The notes: generated from the sequence alone by a model not told the origin. Shown: positions 50,990-62,099, numbered from the stretch's first letter. The stretch is 64,000 nucleotides of DNA from Mycosarcoma maydis (GCF_000328475.2 NC_026479.1:1674001-1738000), one strand, 5' to 3'. Made by a program: numbers and translations.

Positions 50990-53718
50990 CCAGTTAAGAC
51001 TGACAGGTGCGATTACTGTGGGACCAAGAAGACCACCTGCATCTTCTCCTTAACAGCAACCTTGCCTTTCTCAGGAAGGAAGCAGCAGCTAGAGGAGTTT
51101 CTTCGCAAAGTTGGCCACCTGAGCAGGAACCAGCGCCTCACAACTCTCCAATCGGTTTCAAATGAGCCCAAGTTCGCTGTGGCCGTGGCAACCTACCTTC
51201 ACATGTTGAGAACATGGATCAGCGCAGACGCTGACCCCTTACCTGCTTCAACTACTTAGTTGAACTGCTGAAGGCCGCACTGGGCCTCCAATGGGTTGGG
51301 ATTAGAGCCAACGCCCATAGTTTCCTTGTCGGATGGCAAGCGGCCGTTTCCATGCTCCACACGTTGGAGGAGCCTTGGAAACCAAATTTCGACTAAATGG
51401 TTCTGAAGCATGCCGTCACCATGCGCGACAATTATAACCTCTTTGTACACGTCTGTTACTTACACGAGACACTCCATGGCTCCAGTCACACCACTGCCAG
51501 TGTTTATGACGTGTTGCGCAAATGCAGCACACTGGAAGCTACAGCGACACCCATCGCGGCCATCCGAGGCAACATCGAGTACACCGACTTGATCGCTCTG
51601 CGTGCAGCTACCCTCATGAACTGCTGGGCCTGGGGCCAACCACTGCTCAGATAGTGACGCATATGCAAAGTGGAAGGCCACCAAGGTCAGAGCCACCCAA
51701 GGCACACGCCAACACGTGTATCGTTCTTCCTCTCAAGGAACCTCATGACGCCTAGCATGAGGCGCCGGCCTTTGCCTTCTTCTCCGAGCTCAAGCCGGCA
51801 CCTCCGAACATATCTCGCCGCTTAACACCCTTCGTTTTCGACTCCGGCGTGTCTTGTGTCATGGTCAGCTCGGCTCATCATGGAACAGGATGGCGAGATG
51901 CTGATGCCTCTGTTACCGTCTCCACAGCAGACGGCGGAAACCTAGAGTGTCGAAGATGGGTGGTACTGTCAGTCTACTAAGCTTAGTCCAAAGATGCGTG
52001 GATGGGAACGCATGACCTATAGCAACAGCCTCCTCGTTCCGGGCCTGGTCACCAACCTCATCGGTACCAAATTGGTTACTCGCTTTCGAGGCAAAGTGAC
52101 CTTCGAGGACAAATTCAGGATCGCCACGGTCGCGTGATCCATGAACCAATCGACGGTGATGGGTATTCATCTGTCGCTATGATGGTATGGGACAACATCA
52201 TGCCTGAGCCAGCTGTCTCCCTGGCGTTCACAGCAAATGTCATGGCGACGTTGATCCGGCTACTACCCAAGTCTTCCAACAAAGCTGACCTCTGGCACCG
52301 CCGACTGGGTCAACCCAGCCACGATGCGATAGGCGCACCAGCGCTCCCACTACTGCTCATGACATTCCCCGGAGCCTGGCAATCAGCACTGGCACCCTTT
52401 TTGATGTGTGCGTACGCAGCAAGGCTGTATCCCCGACGATATCGCATCCTCGTCAGTTCAAGCACCCAACTCCAACTGGTGTCGATGGATGTTATGGGTC
52501 CACTTCACGGCGTTGTCCGTTTCACATACGTTTCAATTATACATGACGCCTTCTCTGAGATGATCTGGGTCGGACCTTGGCCCAAGCGGCCAAACAAGCC
52601 TCCTGGTGGCTGTCTGAGGCTTGCCAAGCTACTCAAAGATAGGCCGTTGAAGTCATGCAGAACAAAGGCAGCCGGGAAGTCGTGAGTACGAGTTGATCAA
52701 GGTGAACTCTGGTCTACATCTTTCCGCAACCTTTGCTCTTCCGTTGGCATCAAAGTGGCCGCATCGTCCTCCCAATAGCATACCGACAATGCTTTTGCGG
52801 AGCGTGCCATTCAGACCGTCAAGGAAGTTGCGCGCAGTCTGTTCCTTGACGCCGACGTCGGCAAGCAACGGTGGCTGGCCATGCGCGGTATCACAGTCCG
52901 CCTTTGTACATGATCGCATCGCTGGTGCAACGCAAGGTGGTAAGACGCCGTTCGAAATCTAATATGGGACGATTCCAGACCTGCTCAACATCCGCCGCTT
53001 CGGCTGTGTTGCATAGGATGTCCTTCCCGACGACACCACGACAATTGGCTTCGCGATCTTCCGATCGTCAGCAAGCACCTGCGCCCCGGTGCACTTCGCG
53101 GTACCTACTTGGGTTGCTTGAACGCGGCTCGTACTATCAAAGGGCACCGAGTGTGGCTCCTGGAACTCAAACGAGCAGTCATCGTCAAAGACGTCCGCTT
53201 CTCCGAGCTTGAGAGTCCCGGTGCTGGTCCTTCTCCTTCGTATCTCCCGGTCCTTGCTTGGGACAACGGACTTTTTTACGCTTGTATTGCTGGCTACCGT
53301 CGAGTACAGACTCATCCAGTTCTGCTGACGACGATGATCCTGTCCCCACACCTTCGGCCTACTCTCGACAGCTCGCAATCACCCCGCTTTCGACTGACAA
53401 TGGGGATTCTACTTTCCATCTGGAATGGGACGGGATGATGTCTAAATTCAGGGGGCCGGCGAAATCGTCATCGACCTGGATGCAATTCGTTCTGACCTCG
53501 AGGGACAGTCGGACGAGGCAATGGCCGAGGGGGACGCCAGCGCAGATACAGACACAAAGGTCTCTAACAAAGTCTCAGAGTTAGGTGACGACAATCCCTC
53601 ATACCTCGAGTCTCCTTGGTTTGGTTTCTACGACGACTACTATACTCGTGACTCTTCCATCGTCCGCATCACTCAGCTATTCAATATTCGCGGTGAATCC
53701 TTAGCGGGCGCTGGATGA
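50990..53718 (+). mobile_element. Truncated, decayed Ty1/copia retrotransposon
   Basis: Remnants lie in copia order on the plus strand with many frame breaks. A CDYCG zinc-knuckle-like piece (about 51010) precedes LEEFLRKVGHLSRNQRL. A protease piece near 51825 contains FDSGVSCVMVS (DSG active-site triad). NSLLVPGLVTNLIGTKL follows near 52025. The GAG-pre-integrase box LWHRRLGQPSHDA lies near 52290, and integrase pieces include LVSMDVMGPLHG near 52480 and a TDNAFAERAIQTVKE-like stretch near 52775. The expected reverse transcriptase and RNase H are missing: the element stops where the LTR of the next, oppositely oriented element begins (about 53677). No LTR of its own was recognised. This is a dead copy. 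Confidence 0.8.
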
Positions 53719-54429
53719 TCGAAGTCTCCCTTTCCTTAGAGAGGCGAGTTGGGACTGAGTGGGGTCGAGAATGGTTTGGGATGTATTTGGATAGTGTGAA
53801 TTGGACAAGGGACTAACTACAAAGTGTGAGCGTTCCCTCTGTATTTATGTACATGAGTCGACTGGAGTATCCTACATGAGCTTCTCCCTATACGTCAGCT
53901 CCTCATACAACTGACTAGCTGTGGCCACAACTGGCCAGATGCATGAGTCTGTTCTCCCTCAGGTTCTTCCACTTGGTACGAGTCTGTAGCCAACGGCGTG
54001 TTCCCACAGTCGTCCAGCGACTTGTGTGAATCTACTCTGGGCTTCTCGCTACCAGCGCTATGTTGTGAAGCGGGGAAACTCTGGCGAGTTACTATACTTG
54101 CGCGCGTACCGCGGTCGTACTGCGGGTGCATTGAGCGCGTGTCGCGCGCGTATGGCGCGCGTACTGCGAGTGTATCGCACGCGTACCGCGGTCGTACTGC
54201 GGGTGCATTGAGCGCGTGTCGCGCGCGTATGGCGCGCGTACTGCGAGTGTATCGCACGCGTACCGCGGACGTACCGCTGGTGTACTGAGTGCGTGTCGCG
54301 CGCGTATGGCGCGCGTACTGAGACACCTACTCGTTCCCGTCCGGTCACTCGTGTATACCGGTTAGGTTACTGCAAGGGTTGCATGATTGTGGGCGATCAG
54401 ACTAAACGCCAATCGTAGATATTCTAACA
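53677..54429 (-). repeat. 3' LTR of the copia element
   Basis: On the minus strand it begins TGTTAGAATATCTACGATTG. It is 753 bases, 131 longer than its partner, because of extra copies of a GC-rich tandem unit at about 54100-54321. Confidence 0.92.
54100..54321. repeat. 77-base tandem array inside the LTR
   Basis: Unit starts GCGTACCGCGG recur at 54104, 54181 and 54258, a period of exactly 77. The first two are near identical and the third has diverged. Each unit is made of shorter GCGCGCGTAY-like blocks of alternating purines and pyrimidines. The right LTR keeps only a shortened version (about 60000-60088). Confidence 0.93.
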
Positions 54430-54441
54430 CTCCCACTCGAA
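54430..54441 (-). other. Polypurine tract of the copia element
   Basis: On the minus strand TCGAGTGGGAG lies immediately before the TGTTAG start of the 3' LTR. This is the usual plus-strand priming site of copia elements. Confidence 0.75.
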
Positions 54442-54460
54442 TGGTGTTTGAGTGCCCAAA

Positions 54461-54808
54461 TCATGAATCGCAGAGACACTGACGCTCCCACTCGGTGGGG
54501 ATCGCGCCCATGTTGCTCTCTGTCTTGATGTGTGCGGCGTAAAACTTTCCGTCCAAGTTTGGAAGGTGTGTGCGCCGTGTCCTCTTACGGATCGAAGTGT
54601 AAGTGTCTGGGGCATTTGAGGTGCGCTGCGGCTCTTTCCAGCGAATCTTTCCTCTAGGTGGGCCCTCGTTGAAGCTTCGTTCGGTGAGCTTTCGTTGACT
54701 ACTTGACTGCTCCATGGTCCTGGGAAACCTACGTGATGCTCGTGATTTGGGAACTTTCACAGCTCGTTTTTTGGCGACGCGTGAGGTTTTGTTCCCTGAA
54801 TACATCAT
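54461..54808 (-). CDS. Basic extra ORF between RNase H and 3' LTR (115 residues)
   Basis: An intact ATG-started frame lies downstream of the RNase H stop, in the position where some LTR elements carry an additional gene. The product is rich in Lys, Arg and Ser (VAKKRAVKVPKSRASRRF, SIRKRTRRTHLPN) and has no membrane span, so it is not envelope-like. It could be a nucleic-acid-binding accessory protein, or chance coding in the 3' untranslated part. I recognise no homologue. Confidence 0.35.
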   Translation of the reverse strand: MMYSGNKTSRVAKKRAVKVPKSRASRRFPRTMEQSSSQRKLTERSFNEGPPRGKIRWKEPQRTSNAPDTYTSIRKRTRRTHLPNLDGKFYAAHIKTESNMGAIPTEWERQCLCDS

Positions 54809-55070
54809 GTATTCGTTCTCGTTATCCTCCAGTGGAGGGAGAATCAGGAAATGTGCATGGTGACTTTTGTGGATACCACTGTGTCAGTTGGGTTTCCAGT
54901 CCTTTTGCAAGTCCTTGAACCTTGATGGGACCTTCTTTGGATGATCCAAACCCATCAGGTCGAAAGCTGCGGCCAACAGGCTTTCTGTTGTATCGATCTG
55001 CCTAGTTTTCGCACGCGTTCAGCGAGGGCGAATTGAAGGTTGTGAAAGGCAGATGTTTCCGTCATGGAGT

Positions 55071-55379
55071 TTATTGAGAGGATTTCTCGTTGGACCTGTC
55101 TTTCAGGCCAATCTCCTTGCAGAACTTTTCGATCTGCTGACGGTTGAGCGTCTTTGTGAGCTCATCCGCTCGTTGCTCCCCTGACTCGGTATATTCGATG
55201 TTGATAACACCGACGGCGGCCAATTCGCGTATCTTGTGGTAGATGATGTCGATGTGCTTTGTAGCCTTGTGAAGTACCGGGTTCTTGCATAGCTGGATCG
55301 CTGCCTGGTTGTCAATGTAGTGAGGTATTGCTTCTTTTCCTCGAAGTTGAAGGGAATGAAACAGGCTTCTGATCCACAA
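55071..55379 (-). pseudogene. Copia RNase H fragment
   Basis: This frame carries IPHYIDNQAAIQLCKNP, HKATKHIDIIYHKIRELA and GEQRADELTKTL, the C-terminal RNase H and tail typical of copia polyproteins, and ends at a stop before the 3' region. It is out of frame with the upstream reverse transcriptase segment. Confidence 0.9.
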
Positions 55380-57038
55380 CGCTTCTATCGCGCCTTCCGC
55401 GGCCGCGATATATCAGCCATGTGTGTTGAGGTTGCGATGATAGGTTGTTGTTTGGATAGCCGAAGCTGATGGGGGAACCGTTCATTAGGAAGATCATTCC
55501 TGTGACGCTTTTGCGAGGGGTGTTTGTTGTGTCGACCGGTATGACGATCTTGTTTTTGGTGGTTAACTCTTGATTGGGAGAGTAAATCGCCTTCTGGTTT
55601 GCAAAATCAGCGTCCGTGAAGACCTCTAGGGTCAGATTCCTCCCACTCGCTAGTTTGGGGAACCGGAGGCGATAGTCCTGCGTAGTCTTGAGGTAACGGA
55701 GAAGGTGTTTTCCAGCAGAGAGTGCGTGGATCGTCGGTTGAGCTAAATAGCGGCTGAGAGCTTGTACCGCGTATGCCACATCTGGTCGAGTGTAGCAAGC
55801 CAGGTAGTTGACAGAGCCTACGAGCTGTTGGAAGAGTTCCTTGTCCGCGACGGAGCAGTGCTCGGGGTTTTCGGGATGAGCAATGCCAGTGGCGGGTAAT
55901 GGTGTGAAGGCGGGTTTCGCTTCGAGCATCTGGAAACGATCGAGGATCTTTTGGATGTAACCAGGTTGGCCTAGGGAAGTGGAATTGGTAGATTTCGACA
56001 CGCTGACGTTGAGCACAGAAGATAAATCGCCCTGATCTGTGATTTTAAAATGAGTTTGGATTTCGGTGTGGAGCCAGGCGAGTTCCGATGCTTTTGGTGA
56101 CGCAGCGACGAGGTCATCGACGTATAATGCAAGTAAGATCTGTCGTCCGGCCTTCTTGGAATGAAAGAGGCAGTGGTCTTCTTGCAGTTTCGTGAATCCG
56201 AGCTGTTCGAGTACCTTCGTAGCGAAGAGGTACCATTCGCGGCCGGCTGCTGAAGACTGTAGATGGCTTTGTTCAGGAAGCAGACCTTCCCGGGTACTTC
56301 GTGACCGGGAGGCATCGTCATGTATACTTCTGCCGATAGGCGTCCGTTTAAGAAAGCAGTGACTGCGTCCCAATGAACAATCTTCCAGTCGAATGCCGCG
56401 GCGAGGCCGATGAGGATGCGTAACGTGGTGGCCTTTACTACTGGAGAGAAGGTTTCGTCGTAGTCGTATCCGTATCGCTGTGTGAAGCCTCGTGCGACTA
56501 GTCGTGCCTTGTATTTGTCGAGAGATCCATCGGCCTTTTTCTTGATGGCGAATACCCATTTGCAGCTGACCACATTGGTGGCTTTGTTTTGTGGGTGGTC
56601 TACGAGGGTCCAAGTCTTGTTGGATTCATGACTTTTGAGTTCTGCCTGGATGGCACCTTCCCATAGGGGCCAGTCGGCGCGCATGCGAGCTTGTTTCAGG
56701 GTGGCCGGTGGCTTTGAAAGGTTTGTTGTCACGTGCCGGGCGTAATCGCCAAGTCTGTGGGGCCTTGCCCTAAGGTTGTAACGTGACTCGTCACCCGTGC
56801 TCTCGTTTGCGTTGTTTTTGTCTCCCACTGTTCTTGTATCTCCCACTGTTGTTGTATCTCCTCCCACTGTTTGGTGAGGAGTCGGGAGAAGAGCGAGAGA
56901 GTCATCGGACTCGTCATCTATTTCTTGATGCCGCGATGGGGAGTCCCGGCCTCGGATGTCTTGAGGGTCGCCTTCTTGAGGGAATAAGGTTGATCGGTTC
57001 ATGGAATTCGTCATCTGTGGATTCTGCTGAAGGAACAA
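55312..57038 (-). pseudogene. Copia reverse transcriptase, split over two frames
   Basis: Segment 57038-55971 carries NVVSCKWVFAIKKKADGS, KARLVARGFTQRYGYDYDE, TFSPVVKATTLRIL and WDAVTAFLNGRL. Segment 56613-55312 continues with LFATKVLEQLGFTKL and the catalytic ALYVDDLVAAS, then GSVNYLACYTRPDVAYAVQA. The YVDD active site is intact. The switch between frames occurs near LNKAIYSLQQ, about 56250. A further break precedes the RNase H segment. Confidence 0.92.
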
Positions 57039-57966
57039 GTTGTGTGAGTTGGACTCTCCAGTGAATCACCGCTCTCGGTAGTATCTGCTAATTGCGCTTC
57101 CTCTATTGAGGCGAGATGAGGGTAGTTGGTGGCTCCCACTGGTTGACTGGGTTCTTCGGACGGTGGGGAAGTCCTTGGGATGTTCAGCGATGAGCGGACC
57201 GGGGCCGGTAATCCTGGCCTCGGGAGATTGTTTCCCGTGGTTCCAGTTTCATCATCTGAAAGTTCCTCGAAGGGGGCTTCAGATTTTCGCCGAATCCGCT
57301 CGTTCTCCCGGAAGATGACGTGCCGACTTGTGAAGATCTGGCCGGTTTCTACGTCCATGAGTCTGTATATGTAAGGGTGGTTATTGCTAACATGTCCCAG
57401 GTGTATGCATTCAACAGACTTGGGATCCAGGGATTTGCGGAGTTCGTCAGGTACGCGTGCCCATGCTTTACACCCAAAGACCCGGAGGCCTTGAAGATCC
57501 TGGGCGTTTGCCATGCATTCCTTCATGAGGTGTCTTGGAAGAATCCGTGCTGGTGGCCGACATGTTTCGAAGCTTCAGCCCGTGACTGAAGGCGAATGGC
57601 CAGTACTGGGTAGTCAAGTTTGCTTCTTCTAGCATGCACCGAATATAATCCTTGACAATCTGGTTAGTGCGCTCCACGAGACCGTTGGATTGTGGTGTGA
57701 ATCTTGGAGTGACCTCTCGTCCTATACCTCGGTGATTGAGGGTAGTTCGAGAACTCTCTGCTCAAGAATTCACCACCATTGTCCGTTCGGACTCGGCAGA
57801 TACGCTTTCCCAGTTGCGTTTGGGTCCATCGATCGATGGTTCGGAATGCTTGGAAGGCTGATGACTTATAGATCAGTGCCGCCCCGAAGCAGTATCTCGT
57901 GCAATCGTCCACCCATGAGTAGGTAATATTTCTCTTTGGATAAGCCTTCCGGCAGAGGCCCCGCAA
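57011..57966 (-). pseudogene. Copia integrase, split over three frames
   Basis: Pieces in order are WVDDCTRYCFGAALI and RVRTDNGGEFLSREFSN (57966-57664), VERTNQIVKDYIRCMLEEA (within 57677-57468) and GLRVFGCKAWARVPDELRKS with ECIHLGHVSNNHPYIYRL (57526-57011). DDE residues can be placed in WVDD, TDNGGE and the piece around VERTN. Frame shifts separate each segment. Confidence 0.9.
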
Positions 57967-59530
57967 GATCCATGTGAACTAGCTCGAGTGGTCGAGTTGT
58001 CTTGGGTCCACGGCTCTTGATCGGTGCGTGCCTATGCTTCGACTTGATGCAGGTTTCGCAGTTGTTCCCGACAGAGGGGCCCGACATAGCCTTTAGGTTC
58101 ATGCCGTCGGTAAGCGATGCTGTCTTGAGCGTGGCCTGCATGTGGAGGTGGCCTAGCCGTTGGTGCCAGAGTTTGGCTTGGTCCAAGGCTTTCTCGCTAG
58201 TAACGAGTTTGGCTACTGCGGTGGTAGTTCCTTCCACTAGCAGGTAGTTCACATCTCCACGGCGTTTGCCCCTCAGGGCCAGTCGACCCTTTTTGTCGAA
58301 GATTTCGACCGTTTTCTTGGTGAAGTTGATGCTTCCACCGAGGCGTTGCACCTGTGGTGTAGAGAAGAGATTGTTCCCAAGTCCTGGAACGTGGAGGACA
58401 TCTTGAAGTGTAATCGACTTCCGCGATCCCTTCGAGTTACTCATCACCAGTCTGACGTTGCCCATGCCAGCAACCGGAACTCCTCTGTTGTCAGCGACGA
58501 ATACCTCCTGGACAGGAGATGGTCCGTACGTCGAGAAGAGGGTCTTGTCGCCGGTCATGTGTCGGCTTGCGCCAGAGTCAATGATCCAGGTTTCATTTTG
58601 GGGAGCGACGTTGTCATCGGGTGTGGACACGTGGAGACACAGATTCATCTCGTCGGAGTCGACTTGTGCCAGGTTTCCCGTCACTTTCTTGGTTTTCTTC
58701 TGCTTTTGCTTCTCGGTGCGATCCTTGTGTTTGGGACCTCCTTCCATGAAGTAGTCTTCGAGGTTATGGTTATCCCTCTTGCAGTTAGTGCAGAATTTGT
58801 CTTTGCCCTTTTTGACAGGCTGCGACTGGGCTTGCATGGCCCGAGCTGGGTATTGGCGCCGGAAAGACTTTTGCTCGGCTTCTTCAGCCATAATCGTGCT
58901 GACGGCAATTTCGTAGTCTTCCAGGGCCTTCTTGTTGGCTGTTTCGTCGGAATCTCCTTCCTTCTGGAAGAAGAGACGAGTGTTGAAGTAGAAGATCTTT
59001 CGCCAGACATCGTGCTGGGGACCGAGGCCACGCAGAAAGGTTCTCAGTTTGCGAAGTCCGCTAACCGGAGCATCCACGTGGTCAAGTTTCCTGCAGATAG
59101 TCTCCAACTTGTAGGAGTAGACGTTGATCTTGTCATCTCCTTGGTAGAGGTTCGCCAACTGCGCTTCGAGTGAAGCAATCTGCTGAGCAACGTTCTGCGC
59201 GTAGTTCTCGCGAAGTTTCTCCCAGACTTTTCGAGCAGTAGTTGACGTATCGACCAGGGCTTGTTGGGCGGGTCCAAGGGAGTTGAGGAGTATGCTGCGT
59301 GCTTCCACGTCAGCTCGATAGTACTCGGCGATATCCTTAGTAGGGAATTTGTTGCCGAGCTTCACTTCCTTAAGGTCTCCCTCACCCAGATGTTCCTCGG
59401 GTTTGACGAGTCGTCCCTCGATGATGAACCATAAGTTCGCGTTTTTGCACGAAAGGACATTTTGCATCGAGGTCGCCCATTCGAAGTAGTCCTCCGAGGA
59501 CATCAGCCGTTTGGGTAGTCCAACCCTCAT
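57866..59530 (-). pseudogene. Copia gag, protease and integrase N-terminus
   Basis: The frame opens at ATG 59530, 34 bases inside the primer-binding site, and covers 554 residues. The gag part runs to about residue 225 (DYFEWATSMQNVL, LIVxL-like LRTFLRGLGPQHDVW). A zinc-knuckle CTNCKRDNHNLEDY follows, with Tyr where the last Cys is expected. The protease site is WIIDSGASRHMTGD and the GAG-pre-integrase box is KLWHQRLGHLHM. The zinc HHCC module has CETCIKSKHRHA, then LVHMDLAGPLPEG before the frame is lost in the integrase core. The missing Cys and the lost frame suggest a non-autonomous copy. Confidence 0.92.
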
Positions 59531-59563
59531 ACGAGAGAGAAGGCAAGGTCTTGATCATTGATT

Positions 59564-59575
59564 GGGCTCATAACC
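59564..59575 (-). other. Primer-binding site matching the initiator tRNA-Met anticodon arm
   Basis: The minus strand reads GGTTATGAGCCC directly after the 5' LTR. Its complement GGGCTCATAACC is an anticodon stem-loop with CAT anticodon, as in initiator tRNA-Met. Priming from the anticodon arm of a cleaved tRNA is the mode known for Drosophila copia and yeast Ty5. Confidence 0.8.
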
Positions 59576-60196
59576 TATTCAATATTCGCGGTGAATCCTT
59601 AGCGGGCGCTGGATGATCGAAGTCTCCCTTTCCTTAGAGAGGCGAGTTGGGACTGAGTAGGGTCGAGAATGGTTTGGGATGTATTTGGATAGTGTGAATT
59701 GGACGAGGGACTAACTACAAAGTGTGAGCGTTCCCTCTGTATTTATGTACATGAGTCGACTGGAGTATCCTACATGAGCTTCTCCCTATACGTCAGCTCC
59801 TCATACAACTGACTAGCTGTGGCCACAACTGGCCAGATGCATGAGTCTGTTCTCCCTCAGGTTCTTCCACTTGGTACGAGTCTGTAGCCAACGGCGTGTT
59901 CCCACAGTCGTCCAGCGACTTGTGTGAATCTACTCTGGGCTTCTCGCTACCAGCGCTATGTTGTGAAGTGGGGGAACTCTGGCGAGTTACTATACTTGCG
60001 CGCGTACTGCGAGTCGTATCGCACGCGTACCGCGGACGTACCGCTGGTGTATTGAGTGCGTGTCGCGCGCGTATAGCGCGCGTACTGAGACACCTACTCG
60101 TTCCCGTCCGGTCACTCGTGTATACCGGTTAGGTTACTGCAAGGGTTGCATGATTGTGGGCGATCAGACTAAACGCCAATCGTAGATATTCTAACA
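59575..60196 (-). repeat. 5' LTR of the copia element
   Basis: This 622-base copy is nearly identical to 53677-54429 outside the tandem array. Differences I noticed are all transitions. Its minus-strand 3' end reads GAATATTGAATA beside the primer-binding site rather than the usual CA. Confidence 0.92.
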
Positions 60197-60729
60197 CGTG
60201 AATAATCACGAATAGATGAGAGAGCGAAAGCGGAAGCGTGATGTTCAGCAATCGTGATGCGATTCGTGATTGTGATTCACGGTTCTTCACTCATGATTTA
60301 CGATTGCGACTAAATCACGAATCACGAATATCTCCTGAAAAATACGATACTGCGAGATCAGTGCTGGATGGACTATATTCACGATTCGTAATTCATGATT
60401 GAAGATCAGATATGCAGACATATCTGGTTTCGTCCGGTAGAGTCGTGAGTCGCGAGTCTATGTCTGCGTTTACTTCGCTCATGCGTGTACTTTGCTGTTC
60501 TTTGCTTTAATCTTACTTTGTCATTTCAATCGTGAATTTGTGTGTAATCGTGAATTAACAGATTATTTACGATTCACGATTTGTGTATTGTTTAGAACAA
60601 GCAACCCGAAACTTTCGACAGCGCCCTTATATCCACTTAAAATTTGATCAATTTTTGGTGCTAAAGCTTGGAGTCATGAGTTCTTTTTGTATCTTGTTGG
60701 TATTCGTGATTCACGTCGTTGAAAAAGAA
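60197..60729. other. Heptamer-rich region right of the copia element
   Basis: Dense GATTCAC/GTGAATC words (60205-60215, 60248-60330, 60375-60400, 60528-60585) with no supported gene. Confidence 0.6.
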
Positions 60730-60838
60730 AAAGCCGACCTAGGAACCACCCCGGAAACCACCCTGAGTGGCTCCTAGATGGCTTCTCGCAGGAACCACCC
60801 CTCGCAGGTGGCTCCTAGGGTGGTTCCGAGGACGGCCA
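60730..60838. repeat. Foldback element, copy 1
   Basis: The left arm reads GACCTAGGAACCACCCC and the right arm GGGTGGTTCCGAGGAC, its imperfect complement, with two inner GAGTGGCTCCTAG/GGTGGCTCCTAGGG pieces. It is preceded by CACGTCGTTGAAAAAG, the same flank as copy 2. Confidence 0.8.
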
Positions 60839-61085
60839 TCCTCTCATTAGGTTGTCGGCCAATCGCATTGGAGATCACACACGAGACATGGTATTGGAGC
60901 AAAACAATAATCACGAATGAATGCATGTATTCACGATTCGTGATTCACGATTTCACACAAGAAACCATGGTCCAAGAGCTTTATTTAGCTTATGTCGAAT
61001 TTATAGTATGGGATATTTTGTTTTGTCATGTCTGGTGATCGCAATCACGAATGACGAATCGTAAAGCGGAGCGAGCGGTACATTG

Positions 61086-61343
61086 TCCAAGTCTCACTTT
61101 CCTAGAAAGGCGAGTTGAAATTCATGAATCACGAATGTGTGATGGTTGGACATACATGATTGAGTTTGATTGTTTGTCACGTGTGATGTTTCCGGATATG
61201 AGAACGTGATTCGTGATTCACGATTCGTGGTTTGCAAAGTGCGAGTGGTGAGTGTTTCTCTTGCATGTGTAACGGATCTCTCGCATTCATTCGTGATTCA
61301 TGTGTGGATGATCCGACTGAACGCCAATCGCATATACTCACAC
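61086..61343 (-). repeat. Decayed LTR fragments of the copia family
   Basis: The word run GTCTCACTTTCCTAGAAAGG at 61091-61110 matches the LTR word GTCTCCCTTTCCTTAGAGAGG. GACTGAACGCCAATCG near 61315-61330 matches the LTR end GACTAAACGCCAATCG. The space between is filled with heptamer words instead of LTR sequence. Confidence 0.65.
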
Positions 61344-61698
61344 TCGTGACTCGTGACTGTAACATCTTCGACGATCCAAAGGCTTGAAGAAATTTCTGTG
61401 TCACTGGCTTCAATTCGTGATTCGTGATTCGCTACGAGCAATTCGTATTCACGATTTGTGATTTAAAAAGGCTCAAAATTTAATGCTTACAGGGTGACAT
61501 ATGAATGATTGTGATTAATCCGGCTTTCTACGATGTCATTACTGATTGCAGCGCAAATTCGTGATTGCTCAGACCAAAAACATGCAATCACGAATCGTGA
61601 ATTCGTGATTCACGATTATAAAAGTACTCGTGACTGTTTACCCCACATAAAAAACCCTGCATTCGTGATTCGCTACATTCACGTCGTGAAAAAAGTAA

Positions 61699-61866
61699 AA
61701 AGTCGACCTAAGAACCACCCCGGCAACCACCCTGAGTGGCTCCCCCTGAAGAGCCACTTGAGCAAGGACCCTCGATCTTGCTCCCGATCTAGGGCTCCTC
61801 CTCAGGGGTGGCTGCTCCTTGGAAGCCATCCTGGGTGGTTGCTGGGGTGGTTCCTAGGACGACTTT
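61699..61866. repeat. Foldback element, copy 2 (168 bases, near-palindromic)
   Basis: Left arm AAAGTCGACCTAAGAACCAC... and right arm ...GTGGTTCCTAGGACGACTTT are complementary with few mismatches over about 45 bases. An inner complementary pair CCCCTGAAGAG / CTCCTCCTCAGGGG extends the hairpin. There is no coding capacity, as in a MITE or foldback element. Confidence 0.85.
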
Positions 61867-62099
61867 CCCCTTATCTATCGTGGTGCATGCGGCGCCTGCA
61901 GACTGCCGGGTACTCCACGAGGTGGTCGATGCAATCAGGAATATAATATATGAATCTAAGCCAACGAGCGAGCGAGCAGGCACGAGTGAGATGGACGAGT
62001 GAGTAAAGGGCCAGCAGCCAAACGAGTGAGCGAGACCAACGAGCGAGACCAGCGAGATGAATGGGGTGGGTTAGCAGGGCTACAATGATGCACAGGCAA

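Larger units (their letters stand above)
53677..60196 (-). mobile_element. Full-length Ty1/copia LTR retrotransposon
   Basis: The element has two near-identical LTRs (53677-54429 and 59575-60196), a primer-binding site beside the right LTR, a polypurine tract beside the left LTR, and gag, protease, integrase, reverse transcriptase and RNase H domains between them in copia order on the minus strand. Integrase before reverse transcriptase identifies Ty1/copia. The two LTRs differ by only a few transitions outside an internal tandem array, implying a young insertion, yet the coding part is split over at least seven frame segments. I could not find a matching target-site duplication (CTCAG on the left, CGTGA on the right), which fits either recombination or a mis-set end. 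Confidence 0.92.

Noticed and set aside
53895..54348. Arg/Thr-rich repetitive frames across the LTR tandem array
   Set aside because: They mirror the 77-base DNA repeat in both strands and are best explained as non-coding LTR sequence.
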